From positions 18,415,281 to 18,479,280 of the forward strand of contig NC_068366.1 of NCBI RefSeq assembly GCF_020536995.1: a stretch of DNA of 64,000 bases, given 5' to 3'. Both the position numbers and the translations under genes were made by a program. Positions 11,401 to 24,057 of the stretch are shown piece by piece (position 1 is the first letter of the stretch; every line of letters starts with the position of its first letter). The DNA is from Dreissena polymorpha. Lineage: Eukaryota > Mollusca > Bivalvia > Myida > Dreissenidae. The notes under the pieces are model-generated. The model saw nothing but the letters and a program-made list of their open reading frames with translations. It had not been told where the DNA came from and did no database searches.

Positions 11401-14400
11401 AGTAGGGAACGGATACGTAGCAGTAATAGAAGTAATGCAAGTAGAAGTAGTAGTAGTTGTTGTGGTTGTTTTTAAAGTTTTTTATAGTAAAAGAAGTATT
11501 TGTAGTTATTGTTTTGTTGTTTTGTAATAGTTAAATTAATGTTTGTGTTCTGTTGCTTTTTCAATTTGTTCTTATTTACTTGCACATCAGACTTTAAAGG
11601 GATCTTTTCACGCTTTGGTAAATTGACAAAATTAAAAAAAGTTGTTTCAGATTCGTAAATTTTCGTTTTAGTTATGATATTTGTGAGGAAACAGTAATAC
11701 TGAACATTAACCATGCTCTAATATAGCCATTATATGCATCTTTTGACGATTTTAAAACCTAAAAATTATAAAGCGTTGCAACGCGAAACGATTGAATAAT
11801 TTGGAGAGTTCTGTTTTTGTCGTTAAATTTTGTGAAACTACGAAGATTGCTTATATAAGGTATAAAACACGTCAAGAATGTGTACTCGGCGGAATAGCTC
11901 AGTAGGCTAAAGCGTTTTTACTTCAGTACTCTGGCAGGACTCCAGGGGTCACTGGTTCGAAACCTGCTCCGGGCAATGTTCTTTTCCTTGTTTTAAATTT
12001 TTTCTTGATTTTTTTTACTGGAGCTTTTACGATCCAATGTTTACATTTATCAATATAAAGCATTTAATGAATACGTTAAAAAAATGCCAAAATCTGTGAA
12101 AAGGCCCCTTTAACTAAGAATTATACCGATACATGTTTGTATTCCAGACTACAATAGCATTACCAGTGTCCCATATATATCTGACCTCCACGAGAACACG
12201 GACGACAAGAAATTCATTTGGGACGTCAGGGCCACTTGCGAAATCACGTATACATGTTTCACAAACTATACATGCTCAAAGAGCGTAGACTGCGACAGTT
12301 GCTCCGTTTCCAACTCTGATAACTTCTTTGGAATTGATGGTATTATAACTAAATTTCATTAAGATAATTAGATCTAATGACTATTTATATTTCGTAATGT
12401 CTTACCATACTCAATATATATAGTAAAAGCTGTTTATTACGAAAACAGCACACTTTTGCGTTTTAAAGGTTTGTTTACTTGATATCTTTTTATTTGCTTA
12501 CGCTTTATTATGCGTAACGAGCGTACGAACTACGTTTTACATAACAATTATAAGACATTAATAAACATCGTCCCAATTACTTAAAATAATTTAAAAAATG
12601 AATACAACATGCTATAAAATGTCATTTTATAAACATGCATGCCACTCAGGTTTTGCGGTCTATAAGAAGGAATGTCAGAACAAATTGTGCGACGATTGCG
12701 ATATTGCGGAGTTCTGCGTAAATGCTTTTGAGTTTTATGACTACACCGTGCCGTGTGTGCGTGTAAACGAAAACTACATTAACTTCACTACCGGGACAGC
12801 GTCACTGACAAAAAGGCTCTCATTTTTCGAAGATGTAAATCCTTCGTTCGACTTCGAAATCAAATGTAAGTAATCTAGAAACACGCTGTAAGATTTAACA
12901 CACCTGACGGTGTATTTTATAAAGCAGGTACGTCCACCAGTGAAGGTCAAGCTCTCTTCTCAACGTTAATATCACCTTAGATCCATTTCAATGTTATTGC
13001 CAATCATTCTGCTAGATGCAAATTGGTTTACAACTATTGGTCGGTTAAAACAACAACAAAAATGTTTATTTACGGTATCTTATGTATGTTCAACTGCCAA
13101 TCTCGAATACATAAAAAATAACTTGGTGACTTTCTTTCTATGGTTGTTTATTGATTGCTTATTACACGATATGCATAATAAATTCATTGCTTATTTGCAT
13201 GTGAATCAACATACAACACGTATACTGTCAATTATCTTCTGAGATTTGAGTCCACTCGGTATGTGGACGTTTATATCGCATTTAGTTATAGATCCCGTTT
13301 ATGCATATATTTGTCAGTGGGGAACAATATTTTCATCGGCAAAAGCATCGATGGAACGAATCAAACGGTGAACAAGGTGTTTTCTTCTCCGAATGAGACA
13401 TCGGATGACAATGATTATGTCAAATTTTATATAGAGTCAGGAGACAAACCAGATTGGTTAGCTGTTGTAAGAGGTAATGCGTAAAAAGAATTTGAAATAA
13501 CACTTATCATTATATATTAACAATAAACAAAGTTTATGTAAATTTGTACTGTAGAAAAATTCATGTGTAAAAAGTTGATAACAGTACATGTGCATCTTAA
13601 CTTTGCTGCCTCTTCTCATTGCGTTAAGCAGATCTATGGGGAATTGTACATTCCATTTATTCAAGTGAATTAATTGACTCACGGAAGCGTCTTGTTGTTA
13701 TGTTGTTATTGTTTTTTGTATGACAAATGATAAAAAGGTGGCTGTTCTGTAAATGTTATACATATTATTTAACTCGGCATTGTACTTATTGTTTTATTAT
13801 ACATTGATGTTGTTGTGTTGTGTTCTGAAGAAACAGGGGAAGTGCAAGTGACCCAAAAGATGACCTCAGAGATTGCTGATTCGCTGAGCACAGAAATATG
13901 TGTGGAAAATCGTCGACATCATAAAACATGCAAAAATCTTACCATAACAATATGTAAGCAACACATATTGGATAGTCGTTTTTTTATTTTTCAAAGAATA
14001 TAATAATTTACTATAATTTTGAGACGTCTATCGCTTTATAAAAAGTTTTACGTGTGTATTTAAAAAAAATACATTGTCAGTTTGCTTAATGGTAAATGTT
14101 AAGTTAACCACGTTCAAGAGCTCATTCACGTTATTTCCTTAATACAACCGATCAAAAATGTGTAATATTCATACCTGTGTATATGCGTACTAAATTACTG
14201 ACTGCAGTCAATTTGTAAAACGTGTAATTCCTTGTACAATTATGTGTCATGCTATGTCACATGTAGATCATACGTCGATCAAAAATAGTCCGGACATAGT
14301 AGAGCTTCATGAAAATACCGACAGAGTGAAGATGCTGTGGCGAGTCACTGGCACGTGTGACATCACGTACACGTGTCATGGAATTTATACCTGTTCGGAA

Positions 14401-17400
14401 ACACACGACTGCGACTCTTGCCGTGTCACAGACGATTACAATTTCTTTCGCATTGCTGGTGAGTTTCAAATTAAAGATTTTACGTTTGGGCTTAAGTCAA
14501 ATCAGGACCTATGTGTAGAATTAAGTCACGAGTGTGATCCGCTTTTATGTACATGCGCAGTTTTAAAAGGATAACTAACACTTATGATTATTAGTTTTTT
14601 GCGTATATTATAATTACAGTTTCATACACATGTGTTATTATTTTCTCCTATAATTCGGTTGGTATGAATTGTATATTTATCAACATTACCATGCTTATTT
14701 TCATTTTTTTGATTTCGTTATTCGCCGTCGTATCTCCTGTCTACAGAAAGAGGAAAGTGTTCAGCCTATAAGAAATGTATTTACTTGCGCCAAAGAGATA
14801 CAGAAAAACACAACAAAACGCTGAAGCTCGCTACTTTCAATTTTCTTAACATAAGGAGATAGTTGTCACAAAGTTTGATCCTGTCACTTGTCAGTCATTT
14901 TACCAATCATACTTTTCTTTATTCAAAACATAATTCATTTACCTTAATTTCTGACAATCCTGATATGGGAACTAAAAAAACCCTAATACATGTTCCAAAC
15001 GTCAGTTTGTTCACTAATTTTGCGTTTTATCTTAAATATTTGTATCGGTAAAACCATGTCGAACAACAAAGTATGAAGCATACGTCCAATGTGTGGATGT
15101 AAGATGTAAAGTATGGCATAGTACACCTAACAATATGTTTACAAGTTATTTACACGTCAACTTATCTTTCAGAGCCCGAGCATGAGGTTTACAAGAAACA
15201 ATGCAAGGTTCCGCTGTGTAAGACATGTTATATAGCGGACTTCTGTGCTAACGAGAATGAGAGTTACCATTACACCGTGGATTGTGTGAAGACTAACTAC
15301 AACAATTTCGGCAACTTCACAAGTGGTCATGGTATAAATACATCCTCTCTTTCATTTTACAAGGACGTTGTACCGGAACTCTATTACGCTGGTAAGGAAC
15401 TTCAAAATGAACATTATAACGTTCTCCTTTTTCCGCGACTAAGATACGTGTGATGCAAACCCAGTATATATTAGAGTTTTTGGGTTAATAATACAAACTA
15501 TTTAAGACGTTAATTTTAAAATTGTAATTGTAAGTGCTCTTCATTTTGAACAATTTTGAATGACAAAGTTCTTTTGGAAGTCGGTCCATATTTAAACTCT
15601 GTAGTATTTTTCTTGAGTCTAGGTCTATCTCTTAATTTTCAGCTAAATGGTGTGCTAAAGCTAAGGGCCCTGGCGTATTTAACTGTAAATTTAAAAAAGC
15701 ATTATACTAGATAACAAATACACATCTATACGATAGTTTGTCTATTCAAACTTAAATGTAAATAGAAAGTTATATAGTTATGAATTATAAGCGTGTTTAC
15801 ATCAACCCAATGTGTTGGTATAAATAATATCAATAGGTTGTGTACAAAAAAGTTACTAATTCTTGTTTGTACACTTCTAGCAATCGTAAAAGTACGAATA
15901 CAATATACAGCATAATAAAACCAAGTATGTGCGCATCAAATTGAAATGTCAGAAAAAATCTCCTTTGTTATTTAGTTACACACTCTTATAATGTAGTAAT
16001 ACATATAAGCGATTCATTCAGTACTTTTTTCAACAGAACATATCTCATGTTATGTGTTTATAGAAGGAACACACGTAAACGTGTTCAAAAACAATTCCTT
16101 CGTGGGAACAGTGATCAACAAGATGATATCAAATCCAATTGAGGAAGAAGATGACAATGACAACATTACATATTACACAACAATTGAACCAAGACCATCT
16201 TGGATCCACAACAAACAACTATTCACACTAGACACAAGTATAATTCTTTTTTTGTAAATTTAAGCTTGTCTTAAAAATGTGTCGCTTTGAGATTGCGCGT
16301 TTTGGTTATGAACCGTGGTGTGTGTGTGTGTATATACACAAATCTCCTTCTGAAAAACGATTGGAGGAAACGAAAATGTATATCCAACTCCAGTATTCTG
16401 AAATATGACATAGCATGGTACCTACTGTAGAACATCGTTTGGAACATTTTATATACGAGTTGGTTTCGGACTAATCTTTCTGGAACATAACTAATTGTTT
16501 ATGATAATTGATTACCAGAAATGCTTAGTTTGCTTAAGTGAGGTTGGACCTTTTTTTAAGATGACTTCTTTATTGATGTATTATTCAACGAAACTAGCAA
16601 TAGTATATGGTTTATAACTGATAACAAAGGATCAAATAGTTCCGTGAATATATGAAGTATCATCTTTTGTATAGGTAACGGAAATATAAAGGTGGCCGAA
16701 CCATTGACAGACCAATTTTCTTATTCCTTTAACATGACCAACTGTGTGATCAATCGTCGTGGTTTTGAACATTGTGAAAACTTCGATATCACCCTCTGTA
16801 AGTTATTATGTGTGCATAAGGCTGACTGTATGTATTAGATAATGATTAGATTATTAACGCAAAGCTAGTGATATTTCAATTATAAATCAATCACTTTAAA
16901 CAATGATGGCAGTGCATACTTCACCTTTTACCTAAATTGTATCAGGCATGCTGTTTACATGAAACCGATCAGAAATAGTGAATATTGTGTTCGTTTATTG
17001 CATTTGATAATGAGTGCACAGATAAAAAAAACACATTCTGCTATAAATAAGGATACATATTTTGATTTTTAAAGCAACGTTGTAAAGTCATTCCTTGGTA
17101 TTAGTGTTCCATGAAAAAAATGTTGATATCGTCGATAAATAGGGGCATGTTACCAGACTCCGAACTGCACGGATCAGGAGATCCTGGATCTCTGGGACAC
17201 CCACGGCATTCTAGGACACAGCTCCAACAACTCCCTGTTCAAGATGATCTACCCACAACCCATCTACCACTTTCCTGACTTTAGGTGAATATAATATAGC
17301 ATGTTATGACATGTATAAAAAAAAACATTTTTATAATATAATACATATACAAATTAAATATTATTTAACATTAAAAACATCTTCCCGAATTTCAGGTATA

Positions 17401-20400
17401 GTTAGAGTCTTGCTCTCTTTAGCTATACATGCACACTGGCCGTTACTAAAAACAATTGCTTTCGGAAAAAAGGTATTTTTTAAGTTGAATTGATATTTAT
17501 AATTGATGTATATAAGAATGTACAATGTTAATATAAATTTCATTAATAATACAGGGGTGATAAAAGCAATAGATATATTTGTGAAAAAATGTTGTATATC
17601 TTGCCCTCCTCAGCAAATATCAAACCCTTTTTGCCCCCTTATTATAACTTATGCTGAAAAAAGAATCCTGTACAAAAAGACTTCACGCAATCTTAATATT
17701 AATAATGAAAACACATCACATCAGTAAAAGAGAAATGGTTTACAAAACTCAATGCCATATTTAATGGTAAAAGGTATGGAATTGCATATTTCAGCTACTC
17801 TTTTGTAGAAACAAGTATGTTAAGGTTCAGGGGTTCCAATACAGATTAATTGCAGGATACTTAAATCAAATAGTCTTTTAAATAAAATAAAGAAATTTAC
17901 TGATTATCAGTTCTGTTTATTTCGCAAACAAAGATAGGACAATTAAGAACATTTATTCAGGGAATTGGATATATAACAAAGTCTGCATGAGCCATACATA
18001 TTTTGTTTATTTAGCTATTCTTATAAAATTGTAAAATTAATAGATGCATTCCAAGCATAACAAGAACCCAGAAATACACAAGATATATTTGATAATTTGA
18101 GAAAAAATTCAATTGATAGCGTTTCGTTCCAAGAATAAAATTATATGCTTGATTTATGTGTCATAAAATATAATTATATGCAACTAGTATTGTTTCCCCA
18201 TACGCTTTTCGTCTGTTAATACGATGTTTACACCTTGTTTGTTTTTACACTCTGGATTGTTTTTCTTTTTTATACTTCTCAAATATTTTTCCATCACAAA
18301 ATTACATGTAATTATGTTATACTTAAAGTGTTTACCCTATTCATTGATGTAACCATTTCTGTAGATTAAACGTGAAGCTTTAATTTCATTTGACACTACG
18401 TATGTAAACTTTAAAGTTCTATTAACATTAAGCATCTCTTTTTTACTGTTAAGTTATGTAATCACAAACAAAGATACTCTTTCTTGTAACTCAGTTATAT
18501 ATTGACACAAATAATATGTTCACCCTTACGAGTTTTATATATAAAGGAAACTTCATATGAAAATGCCTTTGTTGAATATTTCAATTAAACAACATGTGTG
18601 TAGTAAAGATAGTTACGCTTTACTAGCATATATCCTTTGGATGTAATTGAATTCTATTATATAGATAACTTAGATGTGTTGCATATGCTTGTTCATCTCT
18701 TATTGCATAATTTAATGTGTTATTTTTATATTGTATATGAATTTGTTTGCAAACTTGAAATAGTATCAGTTGGATTTCTTTTTCGAAAGAAATACGTGGT
18801 CGCAACTAACATGGGCGCTAGAAAATGGTGGTTTTGAGGAAGCTACCATAGATCCATTAACCGGTAAAACGTTGTTTTATATACTAATTAATATAATTAA
18901 TTGAAAAGTTTTAAAGATACTGGCTAACGTAATATACTATTACAAAACATAATTTTTCAATTATTTTTAATAAGATATCGCCGTATTCACATAAATACAA
19001 TTGCAATAAATGTGTACAATTAACAGGTGGTTTTGAAATAAATATTTTGCATACGTGAGTATACAGCTCCACTTTATGCCAAAGATACTTTACGATAAAT
19101 AAATACATATTATATTTTGTTAATCAAGGAGAAATATATTTGACACGGAACATCAGTATCTGGCCCGCGTGGCCAAGCAAGACCTACATCATGACGGTGA
19201 CTGTTGGCAACTCCGAATCGTGCTACACCACCACGTGTCAAATTGACGTCAAAATATGGTACACGAACTGGGTATGTGTATTAATTATTGTAGTATCTAA
19301 AGTTTGCATTTCTACTGTACGACCTTGTTGAAATTAACGTTGCATATGCGAACGTAAATGGGCAAGAACATACATTGAAGAGTACTTGTACGCATATCGA
19401 AAAGTGTTAAAAGGGGCATACATCTATTCTAAACACAAAGTTGGCATTTGTGTGAGTTGAAGGCTTTGTTATATCATATTTATCTGAAAACTCAAATCTA
19501 GAAGAGTTTTATAAATGTGCACATTTAATTAGCAAACAAAAGTGTTTTAAAAACGCAACATGCACTACAAGGTCATTATCACACTCGCTTTATGGTATGC
19601 TTTGTAAACTTGAACAATGATAAATTATACATTCGATGTCGAGGCCATTGGCATACTGAAGAAACCAAATATATGTTATTATTTTTTTAAACTCGCCCTG
19701 AGTACTTACTATCAGCGTAATTGGTGATTGACAGAACTAACGTTTTAGGTGCCTCGTATCAGTAGCCTGCCAGCGGAAATGACGTTACACGAAGACACTG
19801 ACGAGGAGACGCTTCTGCACCATCTGGAAGTGTATGACTACAATTATGATAGGTATCAATTATATATATATATATATATAACAGTTGAAGTATTACCACC
19901 TGTATCGTGTGCCACAATTAAGCTTCTTATCGTGTACTATTTCTTCCAATATTTGTTTCATCTATGGTCATTTTGAATGGATATGTAGGCCTTTATGTGC
20001 AACAAATAATTTTAAATAATTATTTGCATTACTGTGTAATGTTTCGCGACTATTTTCGTGTCTTTATTAATAGAAAAATGTTTTAAATAATTTAAATTAT
20101 ATTAAATGATAATACTATGAACAAAGTAACGTGCGAAATAAAAAGGTGTCGATTTAAGACTATATGTGATTCTTTTCACATAAATATTGAAAAATTATAG
20201 TGCAATTTAATTGGTACTATTTAAAGACAGAAATAAGCTACACAATTTCTGGTACATGGTAAGCAAAGAGTATTCGATACAACAAATGTGCAAAAAATAC
20301 TTGTAAATTATCAAACACAAAATCAAAGATCTTGTTTACGTCTTAAACATATGTTGTGTTAACCATATCTATGTTAATGCTTTCTCTAGCCGATGTGAAC

Positions 20401-23400
20401 ATTTGCGAAAAATGCAACAAATAAACCACTTGCAATTTTCTAATTTACTATGGATTCACATCGAAATACAAAACATAATATGACATTTTTTTACTATTAC
20501 CTATATTAGTATATGACATATATATGTCATATCAGCCTTCCGTTGTGTACAACATGAAATAAAAAACAATCAAAAACGTAACCCGTCATAACTTTAGACC
20601 CTCGGACGGCCACGAGCTTGAGGACAACTCCACGTGCTGGATTGAACACGTGTTCGATCAGTGGGGAGAGAACGACATGGAGCTGTTTGAACTGAAAGAG
20701 GATCCTAACAATCCGAAAAGATGGAACTGTGAGTATGGCACTACATTGTCTACAAACTCATATTGAAAACGGTAAATAAATAACATATGTGATATGTGAT
20801 ACTCCTTTTATGTATATGCTTTCTTATTACCGACGTGAACAGTCTCGTTTTAATAAGTTGTTTAAAACACTTAACATATACCAGTCATGAGACTTCCGTT
20901 CGTCTAATGTCTATTTGAAATAAGATTGTCTCTGTTTCCAGAATAATGTCCATTTGTTTCAATAAGAGATTTCTTTACTAGTTTCTTTACAAATCCAAAT
21001 GTCTATGCAAACAATACGCTTTAATCCAAATGCACATACAAATGTCTCTGTAAATTTGCTTTTTAACCAAACCAGCCTACACGCTGTACAAGAGACAGTG
21101 TAAATTGTCTCTGTAAATTTGCTATTTAACCAAACCGGCCTACACGCTGTACAAGAGACAGTGTAAAATGTCTCTGTAAATTTGCTTTTTAACAAAACCA
21201 GCCTACACGCTGTACAAGAGACAGTGTATCGTCCCAAACTCCCTGTACAACCCGCCCTGTGGATTCAAGCGGGAAAACTACACCTGTCCGAAACACACGG
21301 GCTGCATGACATACAACGTGACCCAGTGGTACCAAGTGTCAATACGATGCAGGGACGGATATGGGGCTGAGGATAACCGAAACTTCTCGTTCTATCCCGT
21401 GCATAACGTGGCTCCCACGTTTAGGAATTTACCAAGTGTGTTCCAATATATATTTGTATATACATACAAAAAGCACATCCTATTTCTAGTGCTAGAGTTG
21501 AGTTTAATTACAATATTCTACTTTCAATAAAATGGAATGTTGCATCGAAACATATAGAAGTTTATAAATGCAAAAGCTTTGATTTTGCAGAGAAGATCGC
21601 AATCAATCTCCGAGAAGGCAGCGAACATGACATCATCTTCTCAACAATGTACAGTGACGAGGAGAACGAGAATCTCACTTACGAGTACACTTTCATTCAA
21701 GAGGAAACCGGACTACCTGTGACATACTTTAAAGGCGACTCCAGCGGAAACTATTACAGTAAAATATGTTTGATAATTTTCCCATAATCAAATGGGTATA
21801 TCAAATGGGTGTATGGAGTCACTAGTTTTCAAATGCAAATATGCAAAAATTAGCTTAGATTTGTCACTAAGAACGTATTTTGAGCGTTTTTGCTGTTATT
21901 CAAAACAAATACATGTATATGACAATTCTGTCTGTTCTTGTCCTTTTGTTTGGATTAAGTTAGTATATTGTACCATTTCTACTTGCAAAAACACTGATTC
22001 ATACAAGTCTTTGGTACGTACCCTGGTGTTTAAATGACCGTTTCCTAGCCGACCATTTCGCCCAATCTTACGTTCAACTTGACCGTGTTTTCCATATTCG
22101 GCTTTTCAGATATAACATGGACATGTTTATTTAAACAAATATTTTTATATATGTGTATTTTTTATTTGTAATTTTGTTTTCAGATCAGCTCGGTAACATA
22201 TCATTGACAACATATTTGTATGATACGCCGAAAAACAAGACATACAAGATACAAATATGTGGTCATGATCGTCGAAACGAAATATGCGACTACCTGACCG
22301 TGGAATTAAAAGGTATAATCCCATAGCTTTAAATACTTAAGTACTACAATAAATGTCAAGATTTGCATTTGACATGTTTGAACGTTGAATCACAAAGAAC
22401 ATAAGTGCTAAATTTAGATTTGGAGTTGCTCCACTTAAAATAGAAACTGGTAGATATATCCGCCAGCTAGTGGAGGAAAGGTCATGCCCGTTTTGTGTCA
22501 ATGTTATAAAAAACGAAGCACATGTTATCATACACTGTCCAGAATATATAAGTGAACGAAACTTTCTATTAATGAAGGCCAATGCATATAATAGCAACTT
22601 TAGTCAACTGTCTGACTGTGATGAATTTTGATTTTTATTCTCCACCAATGCAATTGTTCGAGATGTTGCCAAAACCTGCTTCCTAATTTTAAAAAGTAGA
22701 AATGGAAAGCTGTATAGATAGTTTTAATATTGATGTACATACAAATTTCATTGTTTGTTGTATATAACATTTCTTTGCATGGCACATTTTAGCTTGTCTT
22801 ATATTATTTTATCTTAGTATAAATATATGATGGTTTTATATTTAACTAAACTATTTTATGTGCTTTAACAGGATGTTTTAGTCTTAGACAGGGACACGTA
22901 CAGTGTAAAGGCACTGCATATGCTAGTTTTAATAATAAGTTTTATTGTATGTATTTGAATGCTTACTTTATAGTCTCTTATAATTCAAATATGAATGGCA
23001 TTGTTAACCTTGTTTGTAAAAAATAATTGTTGTATGTATGTGAAACCATGAGGAGACTCTAATAAAGATATTTATTATTAAGTGAAAAAATGTGTTACTT
23101 GCTCAATAAAAAAACTCCAGTTAAGAACCAAGCCTTATATAATGTTTCATTGTTAACCTGCATGAGTGTCGGATATTGGAAAGGCAAATTTGTGATAAAC
23201 ATTATTTGCTTTAACAACAGTTTTTAATACCCACATCCGATCGATTTGTTAAATAAGTTCAAAGGGATCTGTATCATTATCTGTATATTTGACAGAATAC
23301 TGCGGTACAACCCCAGAATGTTCATCAGATTCTGTGACCAATGACACCGAGCTGGCTGTAAGCAGCGTGATTTTCAATGTCCAGAATTTGGTTACAAATC

Positions 23401-24003
23401 CCAACTCCTTCCAGGCATTGGAGTATTCATTGACAACGAAACACCCGGACCTGTTCGAAATTAACTCAACTACGGGTATGCTGTCTACATGTATAACTGT
23501 TATTTATAAAAACATTGATTTTACAACTTTATACAGTTGTTTTTAATTTGATTACTAATATATATTATGATGGTGTACTGCAACTGCTTCTTCTAATGTA
23601 ACAATATTGACGACAGCATTCTCAAGTACTAAATATAAGCAAGCATGTATGTTTATGTGTATTATGTGTGATGAGAAATATATTTCAAAAATGTTGTGTT
23701 CATAGAAAAATACACGGTCTTATAACATAATATAACATAAAATTATTGTTTATTTATTTTTATTTTATTATAATTGACATTTATATCCAAGTGTTATATA
23801 AGAAATTATAAAAAATATCAACTAATTTAAGTTCAAAAGAATATATCCGATTATTTGATTTCATGGAATTTATTAATCTCAACGAAATTAAATGAACCCA
23901 CGGTATTTTTATTATTCTGATAATAATATGATATTAATGAAGAAAATGATAATAGTGCAAATAATGAAAAGACTTACAGACTTGTAATAATACTAATATA
24001 TAC

Positions 24004-24057
<54 letters not shown>

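Noticed and set aside
11050-11475. 141-codon frame extending past exon 9
   Set aside because: Only 11132-11254 is coding. The Ser/Arg/Asn tail is a purine triplet repeat read after a consensus donor.
11886-11978. Functional tRNA gene
   Set aside because: A- and B-box words are present, but acceptor-stem ends do not pair and the sequence lies inside a repeated element.
20959-21370. Minus-strand frame with repeated SCTACR(L/P)VWLKSKFTET
   Set aside because: Antisense of the 63 bp tandem acceptor repeat; the repeat alone explains the periodic peptide.
22337-22597. Minus-strand 86-codon frame
   Set aside because: Antisense of the LINE C-terminal region; the plus strand carries the conserved Cys/His pattern.
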